From contig NZ_JACIJH010000013.1 of the NCBI RefSeq assembly GCF_014199295.1, forward strand, positions 62,001-126,000: a stretch of 64,000 bases of DNA, written 5' to 3'. Shown piece by piece: positions 62,866 to 64,000 of this stretch. The DNA comes from Sphingopyxis panaciterrulae (GTDB taxonomy: Bacteria > Pseudomonadota > Alphaproteobacteria > Sphingomonadales > Sphingomonadaceae). Under the pieces are notes generated by a model. It was not told the DNA's origin. It did no database searches and saw only the letters and a list, made by a program, of their open reading frames with translations. Within the stretch, counting starts at the first letter, position 1, and each line of letters starts with the position of its first letter. The position numbers and the translations under genes were made by a program.

Positions 62866-64000
62866 TCAAATGATTCTTTGGGCGCGCAAAGTCGAAATCG
62901 CTTCGTCGTCGTAACCGATCTCACGCAGGATCGCGTCGCTATGTTCGCCGAGCGTCGGTGCGCGCGCCGCGGGCGCCTTGGCATTGGCGGACAGCGCGAC
63001 GGGCGCCCGGATCACCGGCGCCTCGGCGGCCGCCCCCGGATAGGCGACCGGCTCGACGAGCCCCATCGCCGCGACCTGCGGCTCCGCCAGCGCCTCGGCC
63101 GCGCGCACCACCGGCGCCGCCGGCACGCGCGCGGCGGCGAGTTCCCCGATCGCCTCCTCGCTCGTGCGCGCCGCACACCATGTCTGCATGATTGCGCTCA
63201 GCTCCGCACCATTGTCGCCGCGCGCGATGTCGCTGGCAAAGCGCGGGTCGTCCGCCAGCTCGGACCGCCCGACCAGGTCCGCCCAGCGGCGAAAGATCGG
63301 CGCACCGACGACCTGGGTGATGATCCAGCCGTCGCGGGTGCGAAACAGGTCGGTCGGTCCCGAGCTATAGGCCCGATTGCCGATCGGCTGGCGCTCGATG
63401 CCGTTGAGCGCATGGTCGATGGTCAGCGCGTTGGACATGGCGAGCGCGGTGCCGAGCAGCGACCCCGACACGCACTGTCCCCTCCCCGTCTTCTCCCGCT
63501 CACGCAGCGCCAGCATCACGCCGAAGGCGCAATGGAGCGCCGTGCCGAAATCGACATAATTGACCTGTGCGCGATAGGGCTGGTCGGCGGTCCCGGTCAG
63601 ATGCACCGTCCCCGACATCGCCTGCCCGATGCCGTCGAAACCGACCCGCGCCGCGAGCGGCCCTTCGGACCCGAAGGCCGAGGCGGTCGCCAGGATCACG
63701 CGTGGATTGACCGCGGCCAGGCTGTCATAGTCGAGCCCGAGCCGGACCAGCGCCGCATGCGGCAGGTTGGCGACCACGACATCGGCCTGCGCGACCAGCC
63801 GCCGCACGATCTCGCGTCCCTCGGGCGTCGATGGTTTCAGCGTCAGACAGCGCTTCGCCCGGTTCATCTGCAGGAACATCGCCCCCGAACCATCGTTGGC
63901 GACGGGAACGGTATAGCGGTCGTCGTTCCCGTCCGGCGCCTCGATCCGGATCACGTCGGCACCATAGTCGGCGAGCAGCGCCGCACAATAAGGCCCCGCG
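62866..64000 (-). CDS. CaiB/BaiF family CoA-transferase, 5' end missing
   Basis: The frame is open through the right edge, where it reads AGPYCAALLADYGADVIRIEAP, the standard N-terminal pattern of class III CoA-transferases. At least 378 residues are visible. Other family stretches include FLQMNRAKRCLTLK and DVVVANLPHAALVRLGLDYD, in which the catalytic aspartate (usually D169 in relatives) may lie, and GFDGIGQAMSGTVHLTG. A GTG at 63954 looks like a start, but the upstream homology shows that it is internal. The substrate is unknown; nearby acyl-CoA dehydrogenases suggest a catabolic role. Confidence 0.92.
   Translation of the reverse strand, partial: AGPYCAALLADYGADVIRIEAPDGNDDRYTVPVANDGSGAMFLQMNRAKRCLTLKPSTPEGREIVRRLVAQADVVVANLPHAALVRLGLDYDSLAAVNPRVILATASAFGSEGPLAARVGFDGIGQAMSGTVHLTGTADQPYRAQVNYVDFGTALHCAFGVMLALREREKTGRGQCVSGSLLGTALAMSNALTIDHALNGIERQPIGNRAYSSGPTDLFRTRDGWIITQVVGAPIFRRWADLVGRSELADDPRFASDIARGDNGAELSAIMQTWCAARTSEEAIGELAAARVPAAPVVRAAEALAEPQVAAMGLVEPVAYPGAAAEAPVIRAPVALSANAKAPAARAPTLGEHSDAILREIGYDDEAISTLRAQRII

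Overview
The window is high-GC, densely coded chromosomal DNA from an alphaproteobacterium, most likely a sphingomonad close to Sphingopyxis. This is inferred from gene order and family types, not from a database search. The main pointers are the dusB-ntrB-ntrC-ntrY-ntrX-hfq-hflX series, a fused ispDF, an Hfq protein carrying two Hfq domains in tandem, lipA followed directly by ratA, and abundant TonB-dependent transport.

Layout. Positions 1-1812 hold the end of a histidine-kinase-like gene and a polysaccharide deacetylase. A CAU-anticodon tRNA (1869-1944) is followed by the stump of a tyrosine integrase with its arm-type repeats. Positions 2438-14182 are a minus-strand cobalamin block. A riboswitch leads cobO-cobB, and a second riboswitch leads btuB, a membrane protein, a DUF1636 protein, cobT, cobC, cobS, cobD, cbiB, cobQ and cobU. 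Most of these overlap by 4 bases. The block covers adenosylation, cyrinic/cyric acid amidation, aminopropanol arm attachment and nucleotide loop assembly, plus uptake, but has no corrin-ring genes. A 16-base near-copy of the tRNA 3' end lies at 14572-14587, on the far side of the block, which suggests an old tRNA-targeted island.

Positions 14649-27700 are mixed housekeeping genes: an M20 and an M28 peptidase, a glycine-zipper protein, tRNA-Pro, a PRC-barrel protein, ettA, putP, a carbonic anhydrase, lipA-ratA, pncC and ispDF. Positions 27799-37056 carry dusB, two nitrogen-type two-component systems, the double Hfq and hflX, nearly all translationally coupled. Positions 37175-46682 (minus strand) carry mazG, a small membrane protein, an MBL hydrolase, tatD, metG, holB, tmk, a D,D-carboxypeptidase, rlpA and mltB, interrupted by palindromic repeats.

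Positions 46829-54425 hold tRNA-Ser, a large autotransporter and a FecI-FecR-TonB receptor signalling set. Positions 54585-64000 hold two acyl-CoA dehydrogenases with a palindromic operator upstream, an MBL hydrolase, a 261-bp inverted-repeat element that can fold into three stems, a protein fusing a Phd/YefM-like antitoxin domain to two PAS domains, TadG/TadE-like pilus genes, a YghU-type glutathione transferase and a truncated CaiB-type CoA-transferase.

The features most worth following are the B12 island with its two riboswitches in series, the Phd-PAS fusion, the three-stem element at 58278-58538, the covarying palindromes near metG, the tandem Hfq and the NtrX that lacks the sigma-54 contact loop.
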